A DNA stretch of 64,000 bases from Viola odorata (GCA_963691705.1 OY829538.1:27858836-27922835); one strand, 5' to 3'. Shown: positions 50,611-63,452, counted from the first letter of the stretch. Notes: generated from the sequence alone by a model not told the origin. A program made the numbers and translations.

Positions 50611-51104
50611 ATGATGGTCATGGGGTCTGTCATAACCCATCAGGTTGTTCAAGCTAGCTCTCTCAATGTTAAAACCTGTGATTTACATATTATTTCTTTG
50701 ATTAAACCACTTGGTCTCCACTGTCTAGATGGAGTGGGTTTCTTCCATATAGAGAAAGGCTTTCTTTTCATGAATACGGGTTTTACAATCAAGGTGGACC
50801 AGATCTACAGCCACAAGAACAAAGGGAACTACAAATTTCCTCCACTGCATGCAGAAGGCAACCCTGTTCTACCTCTTGATGTAGATCTGCCCCCACCAGC
50901 TCCTGAACCTCAGCCAGTCCTTGCACCACAACCTGCTCGTCCACCAAATCCTCCATCAGTTGCTTCTAGTACCTCCCAGACAGATTCCCACAACTTAGCA
51001 ACCCTCGCAGCTCGGACTGAGCTCCTGTGTGAGCTCTTTGAGCTCCAGCAAAAAACTGCTAGCGGTAAATTGACCCGGAGGCCGTTGTACATGCCAAGAT
51101 AAAG
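50611..51104 (+). repeat. Hybrid unit A-m/C-D
   Basis: The unit begins with the A marker C at 50650 (GTTGTTCAAG) and has the C marker T at 50659 (GCTAGCTCTC). It is C-D for its remaining length. The switch lies in the 8 bases between these markers. It is an extra unit relative to the four-unit repeat to its left. Confidence 0.85.
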
Positions 51105-51598
51105 ATGATGGTCATGGGGTCTGTCATAACCCATCAGGTTGTTCAAGCTAGCGCTCTCAATGTTAAAACCTGTGATTTACATATTATTTCTTTGATTAAA
51201 CCACTTGGTTTCCACTGTCTAGATGGAATGGGTTTCTTCCATATAGAGAAAGGTTTTCTTTTGATGAATACAGGTCTCACAATCAAGGTAGACCAGATCT
51301 TCAGCCACAAGAATAAAGGGAACTACAAATTTCCTCCAGTGGATGCAGAAGGCAACCCTGCTCTACCTCTTAAAGTGGATCTGCCCCCACCAGCTCCTGC
51401 ACCTCAGCCAGTCCTTGCACCACAACCTGCTCGTCCACCAAATCCTCCATCAGCTGCTTCTAGTACCTCCCAAACAGATTCCCACAACTTAGCCACCCTC
51501 GCAGCTCGGACTGAGCTTCTGCGTGAGCTCTTTGAGCTCCAGCAAAAAACTGCTAGCGGTAAATTGACCCGGAGGCCGTTGTACATGCCAAGATAAAG
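51105..51598 (+). repeat. Hybrid unit A-m/B
   Basis: A-m up to GCTGCTTCTAG (last A marker at 51459), then B from CCCAAACAG (first B marker at 51473), with B-type TTAGCCACC and CTTCTGCGTGAG. The switch lies in 51460-51472. Position 406 is present, so the B parent was undeleted. Confidence 0.92.
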
Positions 51599-54500
51599 AT
51601 GATGGTCATGGGGTCTGTCATAACCCATCAGGTTGTTGAAGCTAGCTCTCTCAATGTTAAAACCTGTGATTTACATATTATTTCTTTGATTAAACCACTT
51701 GGTCTCCACTGTCTAGATGGAGTGGGTTTCTTCCATATAGAGAAAGGCTTTCTTTTCATGAATACGGGTTTTACAATCAAGGTGGACCAGATCTACAGCC
51801 ATAAGAACAAAGGGAACTACAAATTTCCTCCACTGCATGCAGAAGGCAACCCTGTTCTACCTCTTCATGTAGATCTGCCCCCACCAGCTCCTGAACCTCA
51901 GCCAGTCCTTGCACCACAACCTGCTCGTCCACCAAATCCTCCATCAGTTGCTTCTAGTACCTCCCAGACAGATTCCCACAACTTAGCAACCCTCGCAGCT
52001 CGGACTGAGCTCCTGTGTGAGCTCTTTGAGCTCCAGCAAAAAACTGCTAGCGGTAAATTGACCCGGAGGCCGTTGTACATGCCAAGATAAAGATGATGGT
52101 CATGGGGTCTGTCATAACCCATCAGGTTGTTCAAGCTAGCGCTCTCAATGTTAAAACCTGTGATTTACATATTATTTCTTTGATTAAACCACTTGGTTTC
52201 CACTGTCTAGATGGAATGGGTTTCTTCCATATAGAGAAAGGTTTTCTTTTGATGAATACAGGTCTCACAATCAAGGTAGACCAGATCTTCAGCCACAAGA
52301 ATAAAGGGAACTACAAATTTCCTCCAGTGGATGCAGAAGGCAACCCTGCTCTACCTCTTAAAGTGGATCTGCCCCCACCAGCTCCTGCACCTCAGCCAGT
52401 CCTTGCACCACAACCTGCTCGTCCACCAAATCCTCCATCAGCTGCTTCTAGTACCTCCCAGACAGATTCCCACAACTTAGCAACCCTCGCAGCTCGGACT
52501 GAGCTCCTGTGTGAGCTCTTTGAGCTCCAGCAAAAAACTGCTAGCGGTAAATTGACCCGGAGGCCGTTGTACATGCCAAGATAAAGATGATGGTCATAGG
52601 GTCTGTCATAACCCATCAGGCTGTTCAAGCTAGCTCTCTCAATGTTAAACCCTGTGATTTACATATTATTTCTTTGATTAATACAATTGGTCTCCACTGG
52701 CTAGATGGAATGGGTTTCTTCCATATAGAGAAAGGTTTTCTTTTGATGAATACAGGTTTCACAATCAAGGTGGACCAGATCTCCAGCCACAAGAACAAAG
52801 GGAACTACAAATTTCCTCCACTAGATGCAGAAGGCAACCATGTTCTACCTCTTGATGAAGATCTACCCCCACCAGCTCCTGCACCTCAGCCAGTCCTTGC
52901 ACCACAACCTGCTCGTCCACCAAATCCTCCATCAGCTACTGCTAGTACCTCCCAAACAGATTCCCACAACTTAGCCACCCTCGCAGCTCGGACTGAGCTT
53001 CTGCGTGAGCTCTTTGAGCTCCAGCAAAAAACTGCTAGCGGTAAATTGACCCGGAGGCCGTTGTACATGCCAAGATAAAGATGATGGTCATGGGGTCTGT
53101 CATAACCCATCAGGTTGTTGAAGCTAGCTCTCTCAATGTTAAAACCTGTGATTTACATATTATTTCTTTGATTAAACCACTTGGTCTCCACTGTCTAGAT
53201 GGAGTGGGTTTCTTCCATATAGAGAAAGGCTTTCTTTTCATGAATACGGGTTTTACAATCAAGGTGGACCAGATCTACAGCCATAAGAACAAAGGGAACT
53301 ACAAATTTCCTCCACTGCATGCAGAAGGCAACCCTGTTCTACCTCTTCATGTAGATCTGCCCCCACCAGCTCCTGAACCTCAGCCAGTCCTTGCACCACA
53401 ACCTGCTCGTCCACCAAATCCTCCATCAGTTGCTTCTAGTACCTCCCAGACAGATTCCCACAACTTAGCAACCCTCGCAGCTCGGACTGAGCTCCTATGT
53501 GAGCTCTTTGAGCTCCAGCAAAAAACTGCTAGCGGTAAATTGACCCGGAGGCCGTTGTACATGCCAAGATAAAGATGATGGTCATAGGGTCTGTCATAAC
53601 CCATCAGGTTGTTCAAGCTAGCGCTCTCAATGTTAAAACCTGTGATTTACATATTATTTCTTTGATTAAACCACTTGGTTTCCACTGTCTAGATGGAATG
53701 GGTTTCTTCCATATAGAGAAAGGTTTTCTTTTGATGAATACAGGTCTCACAATCAAGGTAGACCAGATCTTCAGCCACAAGAATAAAGGGAACTACAAAT
53801 TTCCTCCAGTGGATGCAGAAGGCAACCCTGCTCTACCTCTTAAAGTGGATCTGCCCCCACCAGCTCCTGCACCTCAGCCAGTCCTTGCACCACAACCTGC
53901 TCGTCCACCAAATCCTCCATCAGCTGCTTCTAGTACCTCCCAGACAGATTCCCACAACTTAGCAACCCTCGCAGCTCGGACTGAGCTCCTGTGTGAGCTC
54001 TTTGAGCTCCAGCAAAAAACTGCTAGCGGTAAATTGACCCGGAGGCCGTTGTACATGCCAAGATAAAGATGATGGTCATAGGGTCTGTCATAACCCATCA
54101 GGCTGTTCAAGCTAGCTCTCTCAATGTTAAGCCCTGTGATTTACATATTATTTCTTTGATTAATACAATTGGTCTCCACTGGCTAGATGGAATGGGTTTC
54201 TTCCATATAGAGAAAGGTTTTCTTTTGATGAATACAGGTTTCACAATCAAGGTGGACCAGATCTCCAGCCACAAGAACAAAGGGAACTACAAATTTCCTC
54301 CACTAGATGCAGAAGGCAACCATGTTCTACCTCTTGATGAAGATCTACCCCCACCAGCTCCTGCACCTCAGCCAGTCCTTGCACCACAACCTGCTCGTCC
54401 ACCAAATCCTCCATCAGCTACTGCTAGTACCTCCCAAACAGATTCCCACAACTTAGCCACCCTCGCAGCTCGGACTGAGCTTCTGCGTGAGCTCTTTGAG

Positions 54501-57500
54501 CTCCAGCAAAAAACTGCTAGCGGTAAATTGACCCGGAGGCCGTTGTACATGCCAAGATAAAGATGATGGTCATGGGGTCTGTCATAACCCATCAGGTTGT
54601 TGAAGCTAGCTCTCTCAATGTTAAAACCTGTGATTTACATATTATTTCTTTGATTAAACCACTTGGTCTCCACTTTCTAGATGGAGTGGGTTTCTTCCAT
54701 ATAGAGAAAGGCTTTCTTTTCATGAATACGGGTTTTACAATCAAGGTGGACCAGATCTACAGCCACAAGAACAAAGGGAACTACAAATTTCCTCCACTGC
54801 ATGCAGAAGGCAACCCTGTTCTACCTCTTGATGTAGATCTGCCCCCACCAGCTCCTGAACCTCAGCCAGTCCTTGCACCACAACCTGCTCGTCCACCAAA
54901 TCCTCCATCAGTTGCTTCTAGTACCTCCCAGACAGATTCCCACAACTTAGCAACCCTCGCAGCTCGGACTGAGCTCCTGTGTGAGCTCTTTGAGCTCCAG
55001 CAAAAAACTGCTAGCGGTAAATTGACCCGGAGGCCGTTGTACATGCCAAGATAAAGATGATGGTCATGGGGTCTGTCATAACCCATCAGGTTGTTGAAGC
55101 TAGCTCTCTCAATGTTAAAACCTGTGATTTACATATTATTTCTTTGATTAAACCACTTGGTCTCCACTGTCTAGATGGAGTGGGTTTCTTCCATATAGAG
55201 AAAGGCTTTCTTTTCATGAATACGGGTTTTACAATCAAGGTGGACCAGATCTACAGCCACAAGAACAAAGGGAACTACAAATTTCCTCCACTGCATGCAG
55301 AAGGCAACCCTGTTCTACCTCTTGATGTAGATCTGCCCCCACCAGCTCCTGAACCTCAGCCAGTCCTTGCACCACAACCTGCTCGTCCACCAAATCCTCC
55401 ATCAGTTGCTTCTAGTTCCTCCCAGACAGATTCCCACAACTTAGCAACCCTCGCAGCTCGGACTGAGCTCCTGTGTGAGCTCTTTGAGCTCCAGCAAAAA
55501 ACTGCTAGCGGTAAATTGACCCGGAGGCCGTTGTACATGCCAAGATAAAGATGATGGTCATGGGGTCTGTCATAACCCATCAGGTTGTTCAAGCTAGCGC
55601 TCTCAATGTTAAAACCTGTGATTTACATATTATTTCTTTGATTAAACCACTTGGTTTCCACTGTCTAGATGGAATGGGTTTCTTCCATATAGAGAAAGGT
55701 TTTCTTTTGATGAATACAGGTCTCACAATCAAGGTAGACCAGATCTTCAGCCACAAGAATAAAGGGAACTACAAATTTCCTCCAGTGGATGCAGAAGGCA
55801 ACCCTGCTCTACCTCTTAAAGTGGATCTGCCCCCACCAGCTCCTGCACCTCAGCCAGTCCTTGCACCACAACCTGCTCGTCCACCAAATCCTCCATCAGC
55901 TGCTTCTAGTACCTCCCAGATAGATTCCCACAACTTAGCAACCCTCGCAGCTCGGACTGAGCTCCTGTGTGAGCTCTTTGAGCTCCAGCAAAAAACTGCT
56001 AGCGGTAAATTGACCCGGAGGCCGTTGTACATGCCAAGATAAAGATGATGGTCATAGGGTCTGCCATAACCCATCAGGCTGTTCAAGCTAGCTCTCTCAA
56101 TGTTAAACCCTGTGATTTACATATTATTTCTTTGATTAATACAATTGGTCTCCACTGGCTAGATGGAATGGGTTTCTTCCCTATAGAGAAAGGTTTTCTT
56201 TTGATGAATACAGGTTTCACAATCAAGGTGGACCAGATCTCCAGCCACAAGAACAAAGGGAACTACAAATTTCCTCCACTAGATGCAGAAGGCAACCATG
56301 TTCTACCTCTTGATGAAGGTCTACCCCCACCAGCTCCTGCACCTCAGCCAGTCCTTGCACCACAACCTGCTCGTCCACCAAATCCTCCATCAGCTACTGC
56401 TAGTACCTCCCAAAAAGATTCCCACAACTTAGCCACCCTCGCAGCTCGGCTGAGCTTCTGCGTGAGCTCTTTGAGCTCCAGCAAAAAACTGCTAGCGGTA
56501 AATTGACCCGGAGGCCGTTGTACATGCCAAGATAAAGATGATGGTCATGGGGTCTGTCATAACCCATCAGGTTGTTGAAGCTAGCTCTCTCAATGTTAAA
56601 ACCTGTGATTTACATATTATTTCTTTGATTAAACCACTTGGTCTCCACTGTCTAGATGGAGTGGGTTTCTTCCATATAGAGAAAGGCTTTCTTTTCATGA
56701 ATACGGGTTTTACAATCAAGGTGGACCAGATCTACAGCCACAAGAACAAAGGGAACTACAAATTTCCTCCACTGCATGCAGAAGGCAACCCTGTTCTACC
56801 TCTTCATGTAGATCTGCCCCCACCAGCTCCTGAACCTCAGCCAGTCCTTGCACCACAACCTGCTCGTCCACCAAATCCTCCATCAGTTGCTTCTAGTACC
56901 TCCCAGACAGATTCCCACAACTTAGCAACCCTCGCAGCTCGGACTGAGCTCCTGTGTGAGCTCTTTGAGCTCCAGCAAAAAACTGCTAGCGGTAAATTGA
57001 CCCGGAGGCCGTTGTACATGCCAAGATAAAGATGATGGTCATAGGGTCTGTCATAACCCATCAGGTTGTTCAAGCTAGCGCTCTCAATGTTAAAACCTGT
57101 GATTTACATATTATTTCTTTGATTAAACCACTTGGTTTCCACTGTCTAGATGGAATGGGTTTCTTCCATATAGAGAAAGGTTTTCTTTTGATGAATACAG
57201 GTCTCACAATCAAGGTAGACCAGATCTTCAGCCACAAGAATAAAGGGAACTACAAATTTCCTCCAGTGGATGCAGAAGGCAACCCTGCTCTACCTCTTAA
57301 AGTGGATCTGCCCCCACCAGCTCCTGCACCTCAGCCAGTCCTTGCACCACAACCTGCTCGTCCACCAAATCCTCCATCAGCTGCTTCTAGTACCTCCCAG
57401 ACAGATTCCCACAACTTAGCAACCCTCGCAGCTCGGACTGAGCTCCTGTGTGAGCTCTTTGAGCTCCAGCAAAAAACTGCTAGCGGTAAATTGACCCGGA

Positions 57501-57525
57501 GGCCGTTGTACATGCCAAGATAAAG
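51599..57525 (+). repeat. Mixed zone: irregular unit order
   Basis: Units start at 51599 (C-H), 52093 (A-m), 52587 (B), 53081 (C-H), 53575 (A), 54069 (B), 54563 (C-F), 55057 (C-D), 55551 (A-m), 56045 (Bd-g), 56538 (C-H) and 57032 (A). The regular four-unit order breaks down here. The segment B, C-F, C-D, A-m, Bd-g, C-H, A (54069-57525) has the same order as 16056-19512 and the same length, 3457 bp. Private changes include silent G to A at 53497, A to G at 54131, A to T at 55417 and C to T at 55921. Confidence 0.92.
56538..57031 (+). repeat. Reference unit, type C-H
   Basis: C unit with C at 268 (CATGTAGAT, H codon). Pure C-H units are at 6674, 11611, 13092, 18525, 20480, 44189, 51599, 53081, 56538 and 61971, and the 3' part of the 60490 hybrid is also C-H. 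Most follow a Bd-g unit. Confidence 0.93.
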
Positions 57526-60489
57526 ATGATGGTCATAGGGTCTGTCATAACCCATCAGGCTGTTCAAGCTAGCTCTCTCAATGTTAAACCCTGTGATTTA
57601 CATATTATTTCTTTGATTAATACAATTGGTCTCCACTGGCTAGATGGAATGGGTTTCTTCCATATAGAGAAAGGTTTTCTTTTGATGAATACAGGTTTCA
57701 CAATCAAGGTGGACCAGATCTCCAGCCACAAGAACAAAGGGAACTACAAATTTCCTCCACTAGATGCAGAAGGCAACCATGTTCTACCTCTTGATGAAGA
57801 TCTACCCCCACCAGCTCCTGCACCTCAGCCAGTCCTTGCACCACAACCTGCTCGTCCACCAAATCCTCCATCAGCTACTGCTAGTACCTCCCAAACAGAT
57901 TCCCACAACTTAGCCACCCTCGCAGCTCGGACTGAGCTTCTGCGTGAGCTCTTTGAGCTCCAGCAAAAAACTGCTAGCGGTAAATTGACCCGGAGGCCGT
58001 TGTACATGCCAAGATAAAGATGATGGTCATGGGGTCTGTCATAACCCATCAGGTTGTTGAAGCTAGCTCTCTCAATGTTAAAACCTGTGATTTACATATT
58101 ATTTCTTTGATTAAACCACTTGGTCTCCACTTTCTAGATGGAGTGGGTTTCTTCCATATAGAGAAAGGCTTTCTTTTCATGAATACGGGTTTTACAATCA
58201 AGGTGGACCAGATCTACAGCCACAAGAACAAAGGGAACTACAAATTTCCTCCACTGCATGCAGAAGGCAACCCTGTTCTACCTCTTGATGTAGATCTGCC
58301 CCCACCAGCTCCTGAACCTCAGCCAGTCCTTGCACCACAACCTGCTCGTCCACCAAATCCTCCATCAGTTGCTTCTAGTACCTCCCAGACAGATTCCCAC
58401 AACTTAGCAACCCTCGCAGCTCGGACTGAGCTCCTGTGTGAGCTCTTTGAGCTCCAGCAAAAAACTGCTAGCGGTAAATTGACCCGGAGGCCGTTGTACA
58501 TGCCAAGATAAAGATGATGGTCATAGGGTCTGTCATAACCCATCAGGTTGTTCAAGCTAGCGCTCTCAATGTTAAAACCTGTGATTTACATATTATTTCT
58601 TTGATTAAACCACTTGGTTTCCACTGTCTAGATGGAATGGGTTTCTTCCATATAGAGAAAGGTTTTCTTTTGATGAATACAGGTCTCACAATCAAGGTAG
58701 ACCAGATCTTCAGCCACAAGAATAAAGGGAACTACAAATTTCCTCCAGTGGATGCAGAAGGCAACCCTGCTCTACCTCTTAAAGTGGATCTGCCCCCACC
58801 AGCTCCTGCACCTCAGCCAGTCCTTGCACCACAACCTGCTCGTCCACCAAATCCTCCATCAGCTGCTTCTAGTACCTCCCAGACAGATTCCCACAACTTA
58901 GCAACCCTCGCAGCTCGGACTGAGCTCCTGTGTGAGCTCTTTGAGCTCCAGCAAAAAACTGCTAGCGGTAAATTGACCCGGAGGCCGTTGTACATGCCAA
59001 GATAAAGATGATGGTCATAGGGTCTGTCATAACCCATCAGGCTGTTCAAGCTAGCTCTCTCAATGTTAAACCCTGTGATTTACATATTATTTCTTTGATT
59101 AATACAATTGGTCTCCACTGGCTAGATGGAATGGGTTTCTTCCATATAGAGAAAGGTTTTCTTTTGATGAATACAGGTTTCACAATCAAGGTGGACCAGA
59201 TCTCCAGCCACAAGAACAAAGGGAACTACAAATTTCCTCCACTAGATGCAGAAGGCAACCATGTTCTACCTCTTGATGAAGATCTACCCCCACCAGCTCC
59301 TGCACCTCAGCCAGTCCTTGCACCACAACCTGCTCGTCCACCAAATCCTCCATCAGCTACTGCTAGTACCTCCCAAACAGATTCCCACAACTTAGCCACC
59401 CTCGCAGCTCGGACTGAGCTTCTGCGTGAGCTCTTTGAGCTCCAGCAAAAAACTGCTAGCGGTAAATTGACCCGGAGGCCGTTGTACATGCCAAGATAAA
59501 GATGATGGTCATGGGGTCTGTCATAACCCATCAGGTTGTTGAAGCTAGCTCTCTCAATGTTAAAACCTGTGATTTACATATTATTTCTTTGATTAAACCA
59601 CTTGGTCTCCACTTTCTAGATGGAGTGGGTTTCTTCCATATAGAGAAAGGCTTTCTTTTCATGAATACGGGTTTTACAATCAAGGTGGACCAGATCTACA
59701 GCCACAAGAACAAAGGGAACTACAAATTTCCTCCACTGCATGCAGAAGGCAACCCTGTTCTACCTCTTGATGTAGATCTGCCCCCACCAGCTCCTGAACC
59801 TCAGCCAGTCCTTGCACCACAACCTGCTCGTCCACCAAATCCTCCATCAGTTGCTTCTAGTACCTCCCAGACAGATTCCCACAACTTAGCAACCCTCGCA
59901 GCTCGGACTGAGCTCCTGTGTGAGCTCTTTGAGCTCCAGCAAAAAACTGCTAGCGGTAAATTGACCCGGAGGCCGTTGTACATGCCAAGATAAAGATGAT
60001 GGTCATGGGGTCTGTCATAACCCATCAGGTTGTTGAAGCTAGCTCTCTCAATGTTAAAACCTGTGATTTACATATTATTTCTTTGATTAAACCACTTGGT
60101 CTCCACTGTCTAGATGGAGTGGGTTTCTTCCATATAGAGAAAGGCTTTCTTTTCATGAATACGGGTTTTACAATCAAGGTGGACCAGATCTACAGCCACA
60201 AGAACAAAGGGAACTACAAATTTCCTCCACTGCATGCAGAAGGCAACCCTGTTCTACCTCTTGATGTAGATCTGCCCCCACCAGCTCCTGAACCTCAGCC
60301 AGTCCTTGCACCACAACCTGCTCGTCCACCAAATCCTCCATCAGTTGCTTCTAGTACCTCCCAGACAGATTCCCACAACTTAGCAACCCTCGCAGCTCGG
60401 ACTGAGCTCCTGTGTGAGCTCTTTGAGCTCCAGCAAAAAACTGCTAGCGGTAAATTGACCCGGAGGCCGTTGTACATGCCAAGATAAAG

Positions 60490-60983
60490 ATGATGGTCAT
60501 GGGGTCTGTCATAACCCATCAGGTTGTTCAAGCTAGCGCTCTCAATGTTAAAACCTGTGATTTACATATTATTTCTTTGATTAAACCACTTGGTTTCCAC
60601 TGTCTAGATGGAATGGGTTTCTTCCATATAGAGAAAGGCTTTCTTTTCATGAATACGGGTTTTACAATCAAGGTAGACCAGATCTACAGCCACAAGAACA
60701 AAGGGAACTACAAATTTCCTCCACTGCATGCAGAAGGCAACCCTGTTCTACCTCTTCATGTAGATCTGCCCCCACCAGCTCCTGAACCTCAGCCAGTCCT
60801 TGCACCACAACCTGCTCGTCCACCAAATCCTCCATCAGTTGCTTCTAGTACCTCCCAGACAGATTCCCACAACTTAGCAACCCTCGCAGCTCGGACTGAG
60901 CTCCTGTGTGAGCTCTTTGAGCTCCAGCAAAAAACTGCTAGCGGTAAATTGACCCGGAGGCCGTTGTACATGCCAAGATAAAG
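60490..60983 (+). repeat. Hybrid unit A-m/C-H
   Basis: A-m through GGAATGGG (A marker at 60613), then C from AAAGGCTTTC (C marker at 60639), ending as C-H with CATGTAGAT. The switch lies in 60614-60638, inside a segment identical in all types. The A-like GTAGACC within the C part is shared with the C-H unit at 61971, so it belongs to the C-H donor and does not mark a second switch. Confidence 0.92.
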
Positions 60984-62958
60984 ATGATGGTCATAGGGTC
61001 TGTCATAACCCATCAGGTTGTTCAAGCTAGCGCTCTCAATGTTAAAACCTGTGATTTACATATTATTTCTTTGATTAAACCACTTGGTTTCCACTGTCTA
61101 GATGGAATGGGTTTCTTCCATATAGAGAAAGGTTTTCTTTTGATGAATACAGGTCTCACAATCAAGGTAGACCAGATCTTCAGCCACAAGAATAAAGGGA
61201 ACTACAAATTTCCTCCAGTGGATGCAGAAGGCAACCCTGCTCTACCTCTTAAAGTGGATCTGCCCCCACCAGCTCCTGCACCTCAGCCAGTCCTTGCACC
61301 ACAACCTGCTCGTCCACCAAATCCTCCATCAGCTGCTTCTAGTACCTCCCAGACAGATTCCCACAACTTAGCAACCCTCGCAGCTCGGACTGAGCTCCTG
61401 TGTGAGCTCTTTGAGCTCCAGCAAAAAACTGCTAGCGGTAAATTGACCCGGAGGCCGTTGTACATGCCAAGATAAAGATGATGGTCATAGGGTCTGTCAT
61501 AACCTATCAGGCTGTTCAAGCTAGCCCTCTCAATGTTAAACCCTGTGATTTACATATTATTTCTTTGATTAATACAATTGGTCTCCACTGGCTAGATGGA
61601 ATGGGTTTCTTCCATATAGAGAAAGGTTTTCTTTTGATGAATACAGGTTTCACAATCAAGGTGGACCAGATCTCCAGCCACAAGAACAAAGGGAACTACA
61701 AATTTCCTCCACTAGATGCAGAAGGCAACCATGTTCTACCTCTTGATGAAGGTCTACCCCCACCAGCTCCTGCACCTCAGCCAGTCCTTGCACCACAACC
61801 TGCTCGTCCACCAAATCCTCCATCAGCTACTGCTAGTACCTCCCAAAAAGATTCCCACAACTTAGCCACCCTCGCAGCTCGGCTGAGCTTCTGCGTGAGC
61901 TCTTTGAGCTCCAGCAAAAAACTGCTAGCGGTAAATTGACCCGGAGGCCGTTGTACATGCCAAGATAAAGATGATGGTCATGGGGTCTGTCATAACCCAT
62001 CAGGTTGTTGAAGCTAGCTCTCTCAATGTTAAAACCTGTGATTTACATATTATTTCTTTGATTAAACCACTTGGTCTCCACTGTCTAGATGGAGTGGGTT
62101 TCTTCCATATAGAGAAAGGCTTTCTTTTCATGAATACGGGTTTTACAATCAAGGTAGACCAGATCTACAGCCACAAGAACAAAGGGAACTACAAATTTCC
62201 TCCACTGCATGCAGAAGGCAACCCTGTTCTACCTCTTCATGTAGATCTGCCCCCACCAGCTCCTGAACCTCAGCCAGTCCTTGCACCACAACCTGCTCGT
62301 CCACCAAATCCTCCATCAGTTGCTTCTAGTACCTCCCAGACAGATTCCCACAACTTAGCAACCCTCGCAGCTCGGATTGAGCTCCTGTGTGAGCTCTTTG
62401 AGCTCCAGCAAAAAACTGCTAGCGGTAAATTGACCCGGAGGCCGTTGTACATGCCAAGATAAAGATGATGGTCATAGGGTCTGTCATAACCCATCAGGTT
62501 GTTCAAGCTAGCGCTCTCAATGTTAAAACCTGTGATTTACATATTATTTCTTTGATTAAACCACTTGGTTTCCACTGTCTAGATGGAATGGGTTTCTTCC
62601 ATATAGAGAAAGGTTTTCTTTTGATGAATACAGGTCTCACAATCAAGGTAGACCAGATCTTCAGCCACAAGAATAAAGGGAACTACAAATTTCCTCCAGT
62701 GGATGCAGAAGGCAACCCTGCTCTACCTCTTAAAGTGGATCTGCCCCCACCAGCTCCTGCACCTCAGCCAGTCCTTGCACCACAACCTGCTCGTCCACCA
62801 AATCCTCCATCAGCTGCTTCTAGTACCTCCCAGACAGATTCCCACAACTTAGCAACCCTCGCAGCTCGGACTGAGCTCCTGTGTGAGCTCTTTGAGCTCC
62901 AGCAAAAAACTGCTAGCGGTAAATTGACCCGGAGGCCGTTGTACATGCCAAGATAAAG

Positions 62959-63452
62959 ATGATGGTCATAGGGTCTGTCATAACCCATCAGGCTGTTCAA
63001 GCTAGCCCTCTCAATGTTAAACCCTGTGATTTACATATTATTTCTTTGATTAATACAATTGGTCTCCACTGGCTAGATGGAATGGGTTTCTTCCATATAG
63101 AGAAAGGTTTTCTTTTGATGAATACAGGTTTCACAATCAAGGTGGACCAGATCTCCAGCCACAAGAACAAAGGGAACTACAAATTTCCTCCACTAGATGC
63201 AGAAGGCAACCATGTTCTACCTCTTGATGAAGATCTACCCCCACCAGCTCCTGCACCTCAGCCAGTCCTTGCACCACAACCTGCTCGTCCACCAAATCCT
63301 CCATCAGCTACTGCTAGTACCTCCCAAAAAGATTCCCACAACTTAGCCACCCTCGCAGCTCGGACTGAGCTTCTGCGTGAGCTCTTTGAGCTCCAGCAAA
63401 AAACTGCTAGCGGTAAATTGACCCGGAGGCCGTTGTACATGCCAAGATAAAG
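62959..63452 (+). repeat. Mosaic unit B/Bd-g
   Basis: The unit shares the rare T to C at 63007 with the Bd-g unit at 61478 (61526) and has the Bd-g base A at 63329 (unit position 371). It has the B base A at unit position 275 and the A at position 406 that all Bd units lack. This alternation of B and Bd-g markers needs more than one switch or a short conversion tract. Confidence 0.85.

Larger units (their letters stand above)
45177..51598 (+). repeat. Four-unit repeats ending in two hybrid units
   Basis: Two regular 1976-bp copies begin at 45177 and 47153 (B, C-F, C-D, A-m). A third copy begins at 49129 (B), 49623 (C-F) and 50117 (C-D), and is followed by a hybrid C-D at 50611 and an A/B hybrid at 51105 in place of a single A-m. 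The A-m units at 46659 and 48635 carry the 302/437 change pair. The C-D unit at 46165 has CCATAAG at 46368, a marker otherwise seen in C-H units and in the C-D units of 24431-31344. Confidence 0.92.
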
